Shown here one piece after another: positions 11,000-23,382 of a DNA stretch of 64,000 nt. Below the pieces are notes generated by a model. The model saw only the letters and a program-made list of their open reading frames with translations, ran no database searches and had not been told where the DNA came from. The DNA lies in contig NC_087093.1 of NCBI RefSeq assembly GCF_963855985.1, forward strand, positions 15,267,001 through 15,331,000, written 5' to 3'. Source of the stretch: Ostrinia nubilalis. Its lineage: Eukaryota; Arthropoda; Insecta; Lepidoptera; Crambidae. Each line of letters opens with the position of its first letter. Position 1 is the first letter of the stretch. Made by a program: the position numbers and the translations under genes.

Positions 11000-12182
11000 G
11001 GTGGAATAAGTTTCATGCAAAAAAAAATCAGTCATTCTGTTTTTGTAGGAAGAAAATAGAGATTTCTATTGTTTTTAGATTAGGTATTATTTTACTAAGC
11101 CCGGTCACTGACCTTCGTGGTCATGACTAGCAATCACTATACCTACTTCTCTGACCTCAATACAATATTGCATTGATTTGCATCTTTAGCTTGGTGTCAT
11201 TCATATTTCTTTGTGTCATTCAAATTCATTCTTTGGTGTCATTCAAGAAATGTCTCAATAATGTTCAAGTATTCTAACTTTTTTCTTACTTTGATTTTTC
11301 GCCAGATATTGATATCAACATTATATTGAATCAACAACTTGTTGAACTGAATATGAGTTCTAATAGTTCAATCAATCAATAAATTGGCAGCTTCGTATAC
11401 TTTGATTACACTTAATAATCACAATTGAAAGTGTTCAATAAACAGACTATTAAAAAACATACGTGTTAGCAATAAAACAAACATCTAAACAGTTTGACAT
11501 TCGTGTTAAAAGAAAGAGAACGAAAACATAAACAACTGAGCATCGCAATTCACAACATAAAATTGCACATATCAGCTGTATTGGCGATAGCATTAAATCG
11601 ATTATCCTAAGTAAATCGATGCGCGCTCGTTTGTATTTCAGCAAAGTCGTTGTATGCGAGTCTGTAGATGAAAAACATTACACGTGACGTGCAGGATGGA
11701 GCTCATTAGTAGTGATGCCTAGAAGAGGGGGAATGGGACATATACAGGTGAATAAGGACCTGAATTTAGAGGAAAATAACACAAATGTTACGGGAATTAT
11801 ATGCGAAAAAATGTTAATCAATCGGTGTGATCCACACGCCCGCATGTAGAGTTTCGCAACACGTGTAATGAGGGAAACAAACAAGGTAAATCCAATGAAA
11901 AATTGCGCAACTGAAAATTAAACGCTAAGGTCTGCAAACACGTGCCGAGTGGCTGAAAGGCTTTTCAGCCGTGTATTGAAATTTTATACAATACAAAAAA
12001 CAAATGTACATTTTTGGGTCTTCATTAAGAAGACACACAAAATCTTCAATTTGAAATTAAATGTTTTTAAAGATAAATAATAGGAGAAAAGGAAAACAGA
12101 TATTTCAAGCGTCTCTACCGTGGGACGGTCTGTAAAAGTTCACGCCTGAAGCCCGCACGGGACGTCCCACTTGACGGTGACA
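11000..12182. other. AT-rich stretch without recognised features
   Basis: It contains several TTGGTGTCATTCA-like words near 11190-11250 and short chance frames only. A deleted-looking CGTGCCGAGTGGCTGAAAGG near 11941 resembles no RNA gene on folding. Confidence 0.5.
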
Positions 12183-12336
12183 CTACTCATTAACCACGTA
12201 AGCGGGGGGCCGGTGACAACTAGCGTGGAATGAACGCACGCGCACGGCCCGCGCCGCCAGTCGAGTTTGAGCCGCGGTACGGAGCTGACGTGTCGTTTGT
12301 GTGATGTGAGTGCGAAGTGCAGTGAGTGCAGTGAGG
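12183..12336 (+). promoter_or_regulatory. GC-rich island, candidate internal promoter and 5' leader
   Basis: This stretch is far richer in G+C and CpG than the AT-rich sequence around it and directly precedes the candidate first exon. It ends in tandem GTGAGTGCAGT-like words, which include CAGT initiator-like sequences. I see no TATA box. The promoter call rests only on composition and position. Confidence 0.25.
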
Positions 12337-12454
12337 ATGCGTGGTGAGGCGGGCGCCGCGCGGTCGAAGGGAGGACGGAATAGCACCAACTACCCGCCTA
12401 TCAGCGCCGCCTACTGGCTGCCACCTTCGAATCCAACACCCTACCATGTTCCAG
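12337..12454 (+). CDS. Candidate alternative first coding exon, phase-compatible with the Bruno/CELF gene
   Basis: An ATG with A at -3 opens 39 codons plus one base in a GC-rich island, ending at CAG|GTTCGA. The C-terminal part of the peptide includes YWLPPSNPTPYHVP, rich in Pro, Tyr and Asn and not low-complexity; I recognise no domain. The exon ends in phase 1, as does the 49-nt Bruno exon at 7132-7180. Both could therefore join the same downstream exon in frame, here giving an Asp/Glu/Gly-type junction codon beginning with G. Such a transcript would lack RRM1 and the linker and keep RRM2 onward. The donor is weak at +3/+4 (TC) but has CAG before and G at +5. The GC content could also be a plain CpG-rich patch. 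Upstream the frame stays open to 12310 without another ATG. Confidence 0.4.
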
Positions 12455-15058
12455 GTTCGATAATAATGATAACAACAAAATTAAATTCAAACGCTAAGAA
12501 TTTTCTTAATGTGTTTACAAACATTGGCCAGTGCTTTCATATTCATTTATGACATGTGATAAAAGTTCTTGTGTTGTCATAATAAGGTTCGAAGTACGAT
12601 TACGATAAGCACATACCAGTGCGATTTACGTAAGACAAACGTGAGAATGACTGCACTAAGGCTGTAAGCGATACCTATTGTTGACGAAGCAGAGTCATGT
12701 ATTGAGTATTGACTCTATAAGCAATACGGTAGAAATAAAATGCATACTTCTTTGAAATTATTATAGGAAAGTCATTGAAAATATTCTTCAAAAGTCTAAA
12801 GAATGGGTAAAACTAGTGCCTAAATGCTATTGTTAAGATAATACCAGTTACTTTAGTGCTCATTACAATGCTAATTTATGACTTTTCTTGCTCAATTCTA
12901 ATCCTTTACGCGAAAACATCGTCAGGGAAACCACTGAATCTCTCCAATATGTCTTGCATAGAACAATCTAGAATTGTGACTCTACACTCCTGGACAATGA
13001 AAGGTGTAATCTTAACTAATATTTTATATGTTTACTTATAATCAAAACTAGAAACATCACACATTCACCATCGACTAACTAGACTAGCCAAACATACAGC
13101 AGCTACTAACTGTAACGCAAGTGTGACATTTGACAGTGATGGATAGAGTCAACAACGGTGTTCTATATTAAACACTTTCCGTGACTTACGTTTTCCTCGT
13201 GACCATTATTCGTATTCAATTATCCTTCTCATTAGCACGTCATGTAAGTCAGAATGGAAATGTATTGTTTACTGAGTTAAAGTCGAACGTGCGAACCTCT
13301 CTGTTAGTCTATTGGTAAATAATATGCCTGAAGAGTACGAAACGTTTAAAAAAATCACTTGAAGAAACAAAAAAGATAAAAGTAGAGAGAGCAGCTAGAA
13401 TTTGCTCCGATTACAAGTAAATGATAACACAGATTAAAGTCCCACAAACAGAATGAAGCCTTAATACTTGGCACAATCTTAGCATAGATTAAGGCTTTTG
13501 ATTGGCTGAACGTCAATGTTTAGATCAATCACAGCACATAATCTAAACGTTGTTTTTCTATTACAGACCTTAGAATCATGATTTCCGCTCAATGAAATCT
13601 TTATAAAAAACATTTGATAGGCTAACATATTCAGGAATGTACGATTACAATTCGCTCTGGTTCTGAATAACAAACACAATTGAATTGTACCTACAGTATG
13701 CGCTTAAGCAGTTAATCACCTGCGAGACACATTTCTCATGATTCAATGACTCACTTTTGCTACACGTCTTTTAAAACTTCGTACTCGTGAAAATACTTTG
13801 AATATTTTTCCCTGTTTTTGCAACATTTTCCATTGATTTTCCGCTCATATCGGTCAAAGCATGCTTAGCATAATTTTTTGTTTTGTTTTATTAGGGAAGA
13901 GCAAACGACTACCAAACAATATAATTAAGATAATATTAGATAAATAAATACATGACAAATTATTAGTAATTTCCCAAAATGCTATATTCATGATTGATGA
14001 TGATGATTATTAGCCTATAGTCTCTACTTAGGACTGACATGTCCGATAACATGGCGTTCCCATCGAATCTTAGGTAGCCTATATTGCATTGCATACCTAC
14101 AATAAGATTTATCTCTATCCGAGACAAAATCTTTATTTCCATTCCGACACTCATGGAATTAGCACTCTTCAACTTCATAATATCAATAAGTATGGAAATA
14201 GTTTAAAATCGTAGATGAACCATTGTAAAAGTCATTGAGTCAGTATATTTGAAAGACAAAACCGTGAAATATTTTTCTCTCGTTTTTTCACTGGACCCGA
14301 AATCGAGAGCGCGGCTGACATTGACCGATTTGCGAACAGAAAAACAATACGTTTCACGATTTCGCAATGATCGTTGGGAAAATACAGAATCCACGACCTG
14401 AGAACCGTGAAGTGAGAACCGTGAAAACGTGTAGTGATCACGGGCCGTGTTTTAACGAAAAGCAAGAGTTATGATTATGAATGAACGGATCGTATTTTTG
14501 CTCAGTGTACCGTGAACTTGTAAACAAAAGTGGGGTTATGTTTCTTCGTTAGACTGGTATCTGATTTTGATAGGTAGTTAGTACAAATTGCTTACATAAA
14601 TTGACGGTTAGTTAGGCTTTTGGTAGGATTATTAGTAAGATGATTGTTGTTTATTTAGTTATTTAAAATAGAGCAATGAAAACGTAGTAATAGCTTATTG
14701 AACATTATTGAATTAAGTGCCAGAAGTGGAACATAGAGATAGAGCTGATTCCAAACCTAATGAAAGTTCCTTTCGATCTATTTATTATCAGATCTAACAA
14801 TACCATTATGAGTAAAAACTATCTAAATCTACTTTTGACTGAGTAATTTGTTCAAAATACACAAATGTGATGACGTTACACCTCTCTCAATCGACTTAGT
14901 ATTCCGCCAGTGATAGTAAAACGGGCGACAATAAGAAAAAGTCATCGCAATATGAATAATGGATGCTTTAATCGGAACAGACGAACAAAACCGCGTGGCG
15001 TGCATGTCAATTGGTAGAGACAGTATAAATCAATAACACTAATGCAATAATACGTTCG
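12455..15058. other. AT-rich stretch without recognised features
   Basis: This would be intron after the candidate first exon. I saw no repeats with clear ends and no frame over 80 codons. Confidence 0.5.
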
Positions 15059-15249
15059 CAATGAGGGTTTTTGCAAATGAAAGATCCGCTAGATGGCGGG
15101 ACGTGGATGTGGGGTCTGACTGCTGCGTGATTGGTGGATTTTGACATATCTGTCAATGTCATGTCAAAAATAACCAATCATGCAGCATTTGGACCTCGCG
15201 TCTACGTATTGCCATCTGGCGGATTTTTTATACGCGAAAACCCTCATTG
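15059..15249. mobile_element. 191-bp palindromic MITE (CAATGAGGGTTTT family)
   Basis: It starts CAATGAGGGTTTTTGC and ends GCGAAAACCCTCATTG. The interior has matching GATCCGC.AGATGGC / GCCATCTGGCGGATT arms and a central TGACATATCTGTCAATGTCA. Confidence 0.88.
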
Positions 15250-15445
15250 ACGGACGACAACGCATCAAGGTATAAATTGATACCGTAGTGGCATTTAAAA
15301 ATTAAGTCTGAAATGCTGTGAAAGACTGGAAACAAGATTTTTATGGGTTTTCAAAAACTTAACTGATGAAAAACTCAAAGATTAATATTTTATGTATATT
15401 CTACAAACGTAAGTTTACCTTTTTGAAAAGAAAGAATACTAAGTA

Positions 15446-15558
15446 TGGGTTGCACCATCTTACTTTAACTTTGACAAACGTCAAAAATCTGTCAAACTCC
15501 ATACAAGAAACGCCGGTTATCGTTATAGTTACGGTTAAAGTTAGGTGGTGCAAATCAG
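15446..15558. mobile_element. GGCTG..TTGCACCA family MITE
   Basis: GGGTTGCACCATCTTACTTT at the left and GTTAGGTGGTGCAAATCAGC, then CTAA, at the right, with CCGGTTATCGTTATAGTTAC inside. The left tip is slightly eroded. Confidence 0.82.
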
Positions 15559-15637
15559 CCTAAGCAGCAGCAGGGCTATAACGTACAAATTACGAAGAAA
15601 CATACTAAAATAGTCATTATCTTCATTACAATAATTG

Positions 15638-15690
15638 ATGTCCACTGCTAAACATTTATGCCTCCCCCAATGATTAGCGGGTTTAAAAGC
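15638..15690 (-). mobile_element. Short RTE-like LINE fragment, minus strand
   Basis: GATGTCCACTGCTAAACAT followed by ATGCCTCCCCCAATGA matches the reverse complement of the QQWT-coding end in other copies. Confidence 0.5.
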
Positions 15691-16775
15691 GGCTTGCACC
15701 CTGAAAGTACTAAAAATACTTATTGATACATAATTCTAGCAAGAAAAAGCAATATTCTATTAACTGATATTAATTTCCTTCGAAATCAAACAGATTTTCA
15801 TCACTGACATTATTATTGTTTAAAGAAAATAAATATCATTCTTCATCCTTTGGTTAAAAATTCCTAGAATAAATATTTCAGTAATTCGGCTGTAATACCC
15901 GGAAATTCATTAAATATGGTATGTCGAGACAATAAATGACGCATGTGAAATTTCGGCATTGTCTGACCAATCCAAATGAAACCTTAACACAGTGGACAAA
16001 CGCATTAATTTCGCTCGACAGTAAACACCTTTGATTTTGTAAATTAACCCTTGATTGGGTGAAACTGGATACAGCTGAAGCCGCAGGCGTGTGCCAACCT
16101 CAGATATCTATGATAAAATATCATTAATTAATATTCCATATACAAAACCAATATAATTACAATATGAGTCGGTTATTAAATTGAACGCTGAAAGGCACTA
16201 CATCTCTTTACCTAATTATATTACTCTGTCGGTTAACATCAATCACTAATGGTTACAAAGTGATGAATATTAAACAAGCCACTTAAGTAATTAGGGGGGA
16301 TCGATTATAAATCGATTTATCAATTAGCCCGATCAAGTTCTCTGCGCATCAATAATGTTAAGAGGTTGATAGAGCTTTCGATCACCTGTTTAATCTACTT
16401 AATACTTACAAGGGGAAATACCTTATGAAATTCAGTATCCCTTCTTATTTTTTGTAAAAATGCTTGCTTTACTGTAGCTGTAATAAATTCGTATTGCTAG
16501 AAAACTACTTTTTGTTGCATGCTGTAAAAATTGATATCTACTTCTTTTACAAAAGTGTAGAGGCACGATTTTTAGCAATACGCCAAATGCTACCATAATT
16601 TGAGGTGCTAAAAACACTGAAATCATATTTTGCCCAACTTTTGGCGTCATACTTATCAAAGATGTTTCACTACACTTACGATTTAAAATACTTCACTTCA
16701 TAGCATACATGAGTAGCTGGCACTTATGAACTTTATTGTGAACCACTTTCGAAATGGAAAAAATAAAAATAAATC
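15691..16775. other. AT-rich stretch without recognised features
   Basis: Only short chance frames; one minus-strand frame of 75 codons (16432-16659) shows no recognisable motif. Confidence 0.5.
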
Positions 16776-17370
16776 TTAAGAGCGTTTACGCCGTTTGGCG
16801 CAAAAACAGTACTTTTTCAACTCGTTACAATCATTAACCAGTAATACTACAAATATGTTATAGGCATTAATAGTTAGGCAATTTCGTCGTCTAAATAGTT
16901 AATTGAGAAAATATTGCGATTAGTTTAGTATTTAAGAATTCTATCAAGATAAGTCCACACAGGTTTTGTAAATTTCCACTTTAGCGTCAGTTTACAAGCT
17001 GAAATTTTTATAAAAATACTGTGAAAACGATTTAAAAAACATTTATATCATATAGCATAGATCCTTGGGCAAATAGTTATCTGAGAAAATTTTTAGATTT
17101 AAGCATTTTACAATAAGAAATCACAAATTAAAAGAACGTGAAATACCCAAAAATCAAAGTGATTTTTTCACCAATATTCTTCCTTTATTCAACATAAAAA
17201 TAGCTTAATATAATAAAACAACATCTTCTTTAAAATATTTACTTTGAAACTATATTTAATTCATTGTTATTGTTTTGCTATAAACATTTGAAAACTATTA
17301 GAAAACGCCGCGCGCGAATCATTTCCAATGATGCCCCTTGAAACGCCGCGCTTCGCGTAAACGCTCTTAA
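16776..17370. mobile_element. 595-bp TTAA-flanked MITE
   Basis: It begins TTAAGAGCGTTTACG and ends CGTAAACGCTCTTAA, giving TTAA at both outer edges and perfect inverted ends of 11 bp, then looser GCGC-rich similarity. The interior is AT-rich and non-coding. TTAA duplication suggests a piggyBac-type source. Confidence 0.78.
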
Positions 17371-18037
17371 TTCAAACGAAACAACAAATTCTTGAATTTG
17401 AACCTCTTTTGTTTTTTCTAACAAATACTTTTTCTCTTTTTTGTGCCTAAAAAACAAAAGAAGATAAACGAATAAATTTTAAAAAAGAACCAAAAAATTA
17501 ATGCTGCCAGGATCACAATTATAATAATATAGACTCTACTCGTATAATCATATTAATTCAACACGGGCAAGATTAACTTTGAAACGCTTACACTATTAAT
17601 CTCAGTGGTGTGTGATCGGCACCTCGATGTCATCAAAGAACTAATTTGTGCGTCTCGTACAGTCATCGCCGAATATTGATTGTTTAATCAAGTATTTTAA
17701 GTATTATTATTTCGTTGAAAAACATACTTAATATAAGACAAAAACTTTCCTCTGTAACATCACTTGTTGGAAAAGTATCTAATAGGAGATTCTAACATAA
17801 AAATCACCTTATCGGCAACCTTTAGTTGTTAAATGGTGCTAAGTAAGTATAATCAGATCTGAAACTTTATCAAGGAGTAAGACTGGCCCTTACTGATAAA
17901 TTAAGTTTAGATGTGTCGGTTGCGACTGTAGTTTCAATCTGAAGGGACCTTTGGACTAACATCAAAGAAGATTGATGGCGTGTTTTGTCTTGATTAACAA
18001 AGCAAATATTAAGAGAAGCTTGTCAAAGCTCTCTTTA

Positions 18038-18061
18038 TCTCTCTCTCTCTCTCTCTCTCTG
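18038..18061. repeat. (TC)n microsatellite
   Basis: About 12 TC units. The rest of 17371-19150 is AT-rich with no recognised features. Confidence 0.9.
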
Positions 18062-19634
18062 AAAATGAGCTCTATCTCTTTCACTTGCACTGGGATACCG
18101 AAATGAAAAGCTGGAATAACGATTTTGGCCTACATAACTGCTAAATTCTGACAGCCTGAAATTTGACATGATTAAATGTTATTTTAAATATGGTCAATGT
18201 CATAAAACTTAATTCAGTATTAAAATTAAAGTCGTATTAACGTTAGCTAGATGTAGTGTATTTACCAAATATTCCATTTCAGCTTTAGGCTAGAAAAGCT
18301 AGAAAATATGACACGCCACTGATTTTCAAAGGACACCCTTTGACTATTTCTATCACCTACTGAAATATTATACAAACTCAACCATGCGTAAACATATCAC
18401 CCACTCAAATCACAAAGTCAACCATGCGTAACTAAACAGATTAATTTTATATCTTCAAAGTAATGCGATAAAGCAAAATGTGTTCTGAAGTGTGTAACTT
18501 TACGTCACATTATCCAACAATACAATGTAAATTCTTGGTTTAGAATCCAGGCTTCATCTCTTAAAATTTAAATGCTAATACTGAAAAGTTTTCAGACAGA
18601 TTTGCGGTACAGACTTAGCTATAAAGTTATATGAGGCTCTCAAATATTTAGTACGCGCCAGATTAATATTTGGCATTAAGGCCAACGTTCCGCAAAACTG
18701 TGAAACGTATAACAATTAAAACGGGGAATAATCTGGAAAATATAGTTTATTAATACTGACTTACATGAAGGTTTAAAGGTCATGCAAAGTCTCAAATAGA
18801 GACTGCTTAAACTATAGTATAGTTGGACAATACTGAAGGGTCCTATCCTACATTACATTTATTGGAGGGCGCTGCTCGCTTATTAATCGATTGGAAATTC
18901 GAATGGACGGTTCAAAATCGACATTTTATTACTAAATTCATATAAATATGACGCGCAACTGTCAATTATTGCATTTTGAAGACTGTTAAGCGCACTGTGT
19001 GTGAGCTGAACCTTAAATATCTTATCATAATATATCAGGTGCCCGAACATTACGTTTCGTATAAAATTGACAGATAAAATATTCTGGGGTGTAACTCATA
19101 AATGTGTAAGGCCTAAGGCTCGTACTATACGAAGCTCAAAACCAATTTAATCTGAAGCATAGATTCCAATCCTGTGATTGGTTGCATTCCAAAATTGGGC
19201 ATCACAGGCTTGTCTCTATTGAGTCTAGACTCACACCTGAGTGCCCTTTTATAAGGGCCATTCTCCAGATGCCCCTATTTGCCAAATTGGACGACGCCAG
19301 TCCGATGCCAAAACAAAGCGAGTCATCAGTCCGTGGCAGTACAGTCCTCAGCATGGTCCAATCCACGTGATCAGTATTGATCAGACAAGTCTGTTCAAGC
19401 AGCCTCCGCCTTGCATTGACGTTTGCCGTCTTGCGGAGATGCCCCCATGTCAAACTTGAATGCACCAAGCAAACAATGCAAGCGATGAACGTGATTTCGG
19501 AAATTCAGTATGCACAATAGAATAGTTAACGCCACACTTTTTTCAAAACGTGACTCTGGTTTAGTTTTTGTTTAGCAATGGTTATGATGTCGCTAAATCG
19601 CAAACTCAATTGAATAACTTTTTATTCATTACAG

Positions 19635-19690
19635 GACTATTCCCACCTCTCGCTCCCACCTCTACAATTCCTGTGTAGCCAGGATTTAGA
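19635..19690. repeat. Short dispersed repeat shared with 47867-47912
   Basis: GGACTATTCCCACCTCT and CCTGTGTAGCCAGGAT occur here and, slightly changed, at 47867-47912. The class is unknown. Confidence 0.6.
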
Positions 19691-20177
19691 TAGATTTTTA
19701 TTGATCTCAAAGCTAATAAGGATTTGATTGATGATCGTCAAAAATTACGTGTGAAAATATCGAACCCTTATTGATTTCAAAGTGGCTAAAAGTAAATAAC
19801 TTTTAATTACACTTGAAACATAAATCTCTCGCCGCCTCTCATCAACGCTAGCGCGTTTGACATTTTGTTTAAACAATATCATAAATTATACGTCTGCGCC
19901 GACGCGCCGTCTCACAGAAGGCCCGGCAGAGGTCAAAAGTCAAAAAAATCAGTTGTCTATTAATCTTTTTTATTTACGCAGGTAGGTAGTTAAAAACCTC
20001 TAGTTTTAGAAAATAATAAAGTTCCAACATGTTTCTTAACAAATTGGTATACTTTTGCGAGTCAGAAGTCAATGATTGCATGCCTAAGAACGGTTGCTAT
20101 CAGCGCGTCCTAAGTTTATTGCTTTGTTTACATAAAGTTTTGTTTATAAATTGTATTTAAAACTAGTGCATTTAACA

Positions 20178-20721
20178 ATGGAAATCCTGGAAAAAGGTAA
20201 TGTGTAACTTTTTGTCAAAATTTTAAAGTTATATGGCTGGTATTAACATGTCAAATATGATGAAAATAATTGATGATTTATTAAATATTTTCAGACTTTT
20301 AGTTTAGTTCCCCGTCGTGCCCCGTAACAATTTATACGTCATTTGTTAGCTGACAATACGCTTTATTATATTTTGTATGCAATTTCACCCAAGAGTACCA
20401 AAGGCCTTGACAGTAGGGATCCAAAGTTGCATTACTTACTTAGCTTTGAAATCCAAGACAATTTATTTTTCTGTTCTAGGCCAAGAAATTCATTGCTCGT
20501 TTTCAAGATTGTTTGTATTTGAGCAATGTAATGTTACAAAAGGCACGAATGCTGAAAAGTCTCGTCTTGTGTACCAGAATCTAAAGTTATCATTAGTTAG
20601 TGATGAGGAAAATATTGACATGAAGAATTTAGAAAATAAGAGTAATTATCTGATTGAGAGTATTTTAAAAAGGCATCTCAGTCTACAAAAGTTTTCAAAA
20701 ATAGACATTCTGACTGGTTAA
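20178..20721 (+). CDS. Candidate nested three-exon gene, 107-residue protein of unknown function
   Basis: Exon 1 is 20178-20196, exon 2 is 20350-20412 and exon 3 is 20480-20721, the last ending in TAA. The start context is ACAATGG. Intron 1 (153 nt) runs GTAATG...TTTGTTAG; intron 2 (67 nt) runs GTAGGG...TTCTGTTCTAG with a good pyrimidine tract. Joined, the exons read open without a stop and give a normal-complexity protein beginning MEILEKADNTLYYILYAISP and ending KFSKIDILTG. A GTTAAG at the stop codon could be a further donor to TTTCAG at about 20805; that splice would change only the last residues (TVA, then stop). AATAAA lies at 20927. I see no signal peptide, membrane segment or domain I can name. 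It lies on the same strand as the host gene, inside its intron. A stronger-looking acceptor at 20294 would give an immediate stop, so a decayed gene is the main alternative. Confidence 0.55.
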
Positions 20722-20926
20722 GCGATCCTTATAATCACTGGTTTGCGAAATTTGCCTAAAAAAAGGAAGTCTTCTTTACCCAAAGAGTATTTTACTTTAA
20801 TTTCAGTAGCATAATATAATAATATACAATGTTTTACAAAGTATTTTATTTTATTAAGAAGTTTTTCACTTTTGACCGCTGTTACATAGACGCGGGACCA
20901 CCGTGCGTCTGGTCTTCGGTGACATA

Positions 20927-20932
20927 AATAAA
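20927..20932 (+). other. Candidate polyadenylation signal AATAAA for the nested gene
   Basis: AATAAA lies about 205 bp after the stop codon at 20721, followed by a GT-rich stretch (TTCTTGGTGAGC) of the kind found after cleavage sites. AATAAA is common in AT-rich DNA, so this is supporting evidence only. Confidence 0.35.
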
Positions 20933-21009
20933 TGCCAATACGTTTCTTGGTGAGCTCTCTGTCGTTATATTATCCTGGTCATTTGTCCAGGAGTTAAATT
21001 TATTTTAAA

Positions 21010-21234
21010 CTAGCGGCCGCCCGCGACTTCGCACGCGTGGATCCCGTTTTACCCCCTTAGGGTTAGAGTTTCGTAAAATCCTTTCTTAGCGGAGGCCTAC
21101 GTCATATGCCAAATTTCAGCCCGATCCGTCCAGTGGTTTGGGCTGTACGTTGATAGATCACTATGTCAGTCATTCAGTCAGTCAGTCAGTCAATCACCTT
21201 TGATTTAGTTTTATATACGAGTATTTAGATTTCG
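21010..21234 (+). mobile_element. 'CCCGCGACTTCG' repeat with a (CAGT)n tract
   Basis: It starts ACTAGCGGCCGCCCGCGACT, carries ACCCCCTTAGGGTTAGAG and AAATTTCAGCCCGATCCGTC, then a TCAGTCAGTCAGTCAGTCAA tract, and ends near TATTTAGATT. Confidence 0.78.
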
Positions 21235-21818
21235 AACGTTATAATTCTAATTATTTATTTTTGAATACGGACAAACACTAAAAAGTTGCCATGATTCAAA
21301 GTTGTCTACTTTTGTGCCTAATCGTGAAATGTAATTAACTCCTGTTTGTTCTGAAGAGTTCTAATTACTTCTCTTTAATACCTATTTACATTTCACATTC
21401 ATGTGTAATCTATTCAAATGAGTTAGTTTTATTGGATTATTTCGAATAAACCTAAATTAAATTGTTTTTATTCAATTTATTTGCTGAAGTAGGTTTACGA
21501 AGAGCATGCGTGCTAAACGTGACAAATGACTTACCTTGTTTTCAAAGACCTATTATCACATTTCTTATGCCATCCAATGTCATTAGGTTGAGAAAAATAT
21601 ACAATAAAGGTGATTTTACTGAAAGTGGAATAGTTTTATTATTTCATATTTAATTACAGAACATTTAGTAAAATTTGCAGTGCAAATGCACTTGATGTGA
21701 CGTTTCAAGTGAGATAGAATAATCCATTTGAATTGCCTCACTTTTCTTGTGCTTACTGTCTATTTAGGCTTTAATCATTTATGCTGGTATATTGTGAAAA
21801 TACTAACGGGCACGTATT

Positions 21819-22101
21819 AGGTATACGGATTGGAAACGATAAGTGATCTCACTCGATTATATCTAAACTATACAAGATATCGAAAAACTAGTTACTGATC
21901 CTGAGTGCTTCACGAACTCTTTCAAACGGTACATTGAATTTTCGGATAGATCCAGTTTATTCTGTAACCTATTATTGATACGGTTTGATAGAGCTAATGA
22001 AGCACTTTCAGGATCAGTAACTAGTTTTTTGATATTTTTTATTTATATTTAGTTTAGAAAAAATCGAGTGAGATCACTCATCGTTTCCACCCTGTATATC
22101 C
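21819..22101. mobile_element. Long-TIR MITE, about 283 bp
   Basis: Arms of roughly 100 bp are inverted: GGAAACGATAAGTGATCTCA on the left matches TGAGATCACTCATCGTTTCC on the right. AACTAGTTACTGATCCTGA is mirrored further in. The right end reads CCCTGTATATCC. Confidence 0.85.
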
Positions 22102-23325
22102 GGTGGCGAGCATCAGAGATGTTTACATTCTGTCATCACGGCTGTGGAATCCGATGTTTGATTGTGCGCGTGAGTCGTTTGTCGCGGTAAACAAACACGG
22201 GCGGATTTTTGTCCACGTAAACATTTCGCGGGCGCACACACACTAATAATATACACCCATACATCGCTCATTAACAAAGCAAGGCTTTTGAATTTACAGC
22301 ATTCTTTGATTTAGTAAAGCCAAGAGCGTTGACATCGAAGTTAATGATGAATTTTAAGCCATTTCAGTTTTAATACGAAAAAACACCACTGCATCTATTA
22401 TTATTAATTAATAATATTATCGATTAATAGGCATCTGTTCGACGGTTTGATTTTTGATAATTATTTTATTTTTGTAGGATTTATCCTACTTGGCATTTAT
22501 GCCAAAGCCACTGTGGCGCAGTCAAATAATTCACAATACAGAGAGTTAAAATCGAATCGAGAGAATTAAGTGGATTAACCACTGTTTAAGTGCCCATTTG
22601 TCATTTACACGCCGCAGTTGCACTTATGAGCTTCAATAACACCTCAAGTGTATTACGAATACACAAAGAGTTTGCCTTGTTTATACATATGGGACCTATT
22701 GTTTGAATTAACACTACTCTCTAGGCAATAATACCGTCTACCAGAACTAAATGTAATGTAACACAATAAATACTTATTATAATATGTTTAATAACTGAAA
22801 ATGCAATAAATGCATATCGTGTGGTTATAAGGGGGAAAATCCTACGTGATCCATATTAATAATTAACAAAATGAAGTTAATGTAACAGGTTGCATTTGAT
22901 CCGACATGCGAAAAAAGGAGAACATTTTTTAAATATTTGTTTTACTTACTAAGATTTTTACAGACAAATAAAAAATAACTTTCCATAAACACGTACACGA
23001 TGTGGTTTTCTGCTTTTGTAAGCTTTTTATCTCAACTTACTCAATACCCAGTTAATAAACTTTAACTTTGAAGGTAATCTGATGTTTAACATCATTCCCC
23101 TTGAATATTTTCCGAGAATGTCACAAAATTCTTTCCGTGGGTACGAGATAAGGATGATAATCATCTTTATAACACGTTAATCATCAGATAAGGCTGCGCG
23201 TATACTGAGACACAGCCTTGAGATCTTATTACGAAACGCTCAAAACTCGATTCAAACTCAAGCATTTAACCCATCAAACCCGCGAATCGAGATACAATAG
23301 AAATCTTATGAGACCGCTTTTGAGA
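22102..23325. other. Stretch without recognised genes
   Basis: 22105-22250 is richer in G+C with no supported frame; the rest is AT-rich. TTAACCCATCAAACCCGCGA near 23268 may be a very degraded relic of the 80-bp TTAA family. Confidence 0.4.
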
Positions 23326-23382
23326 AATTTCAGCCTATCAAAAACTTCTCTCTTGAAGAGAAGTTTTTGATAGGCTGAAATT
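23326..23382. repeat. Perfect 26-bp inverted repeat, 5-nt loop
   Basis: The arm 23326-23351 (containing TTTCAGCCTATCAAAAACTT) is exactly mirrored at 23357-23382, with loop CTTGA. Confidence 0.92.

Noticed and set aside
19182..19468. Three overlapping frames of 62-88 codons
   Set aside because: Locally higher GC opens several frames at once; no family recognised on either strand. Could be an old transposon piece, but unsupported.
20294..20300. Better-looking acceptor (ATTTTCAG) for intron 1 of the nested gene
   Set aside because: Joining there gives a stop after two codons; the acceptor at 20349 keeps the frame open. It remains the main argument for a pseudogene.
23326..23382. MicroRNA precursor
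   Set aside because: The perfect stem and 5-nt loop are unlike an animal microRNA hairpin; the same applies to 35092-35131 and 3809-3857.
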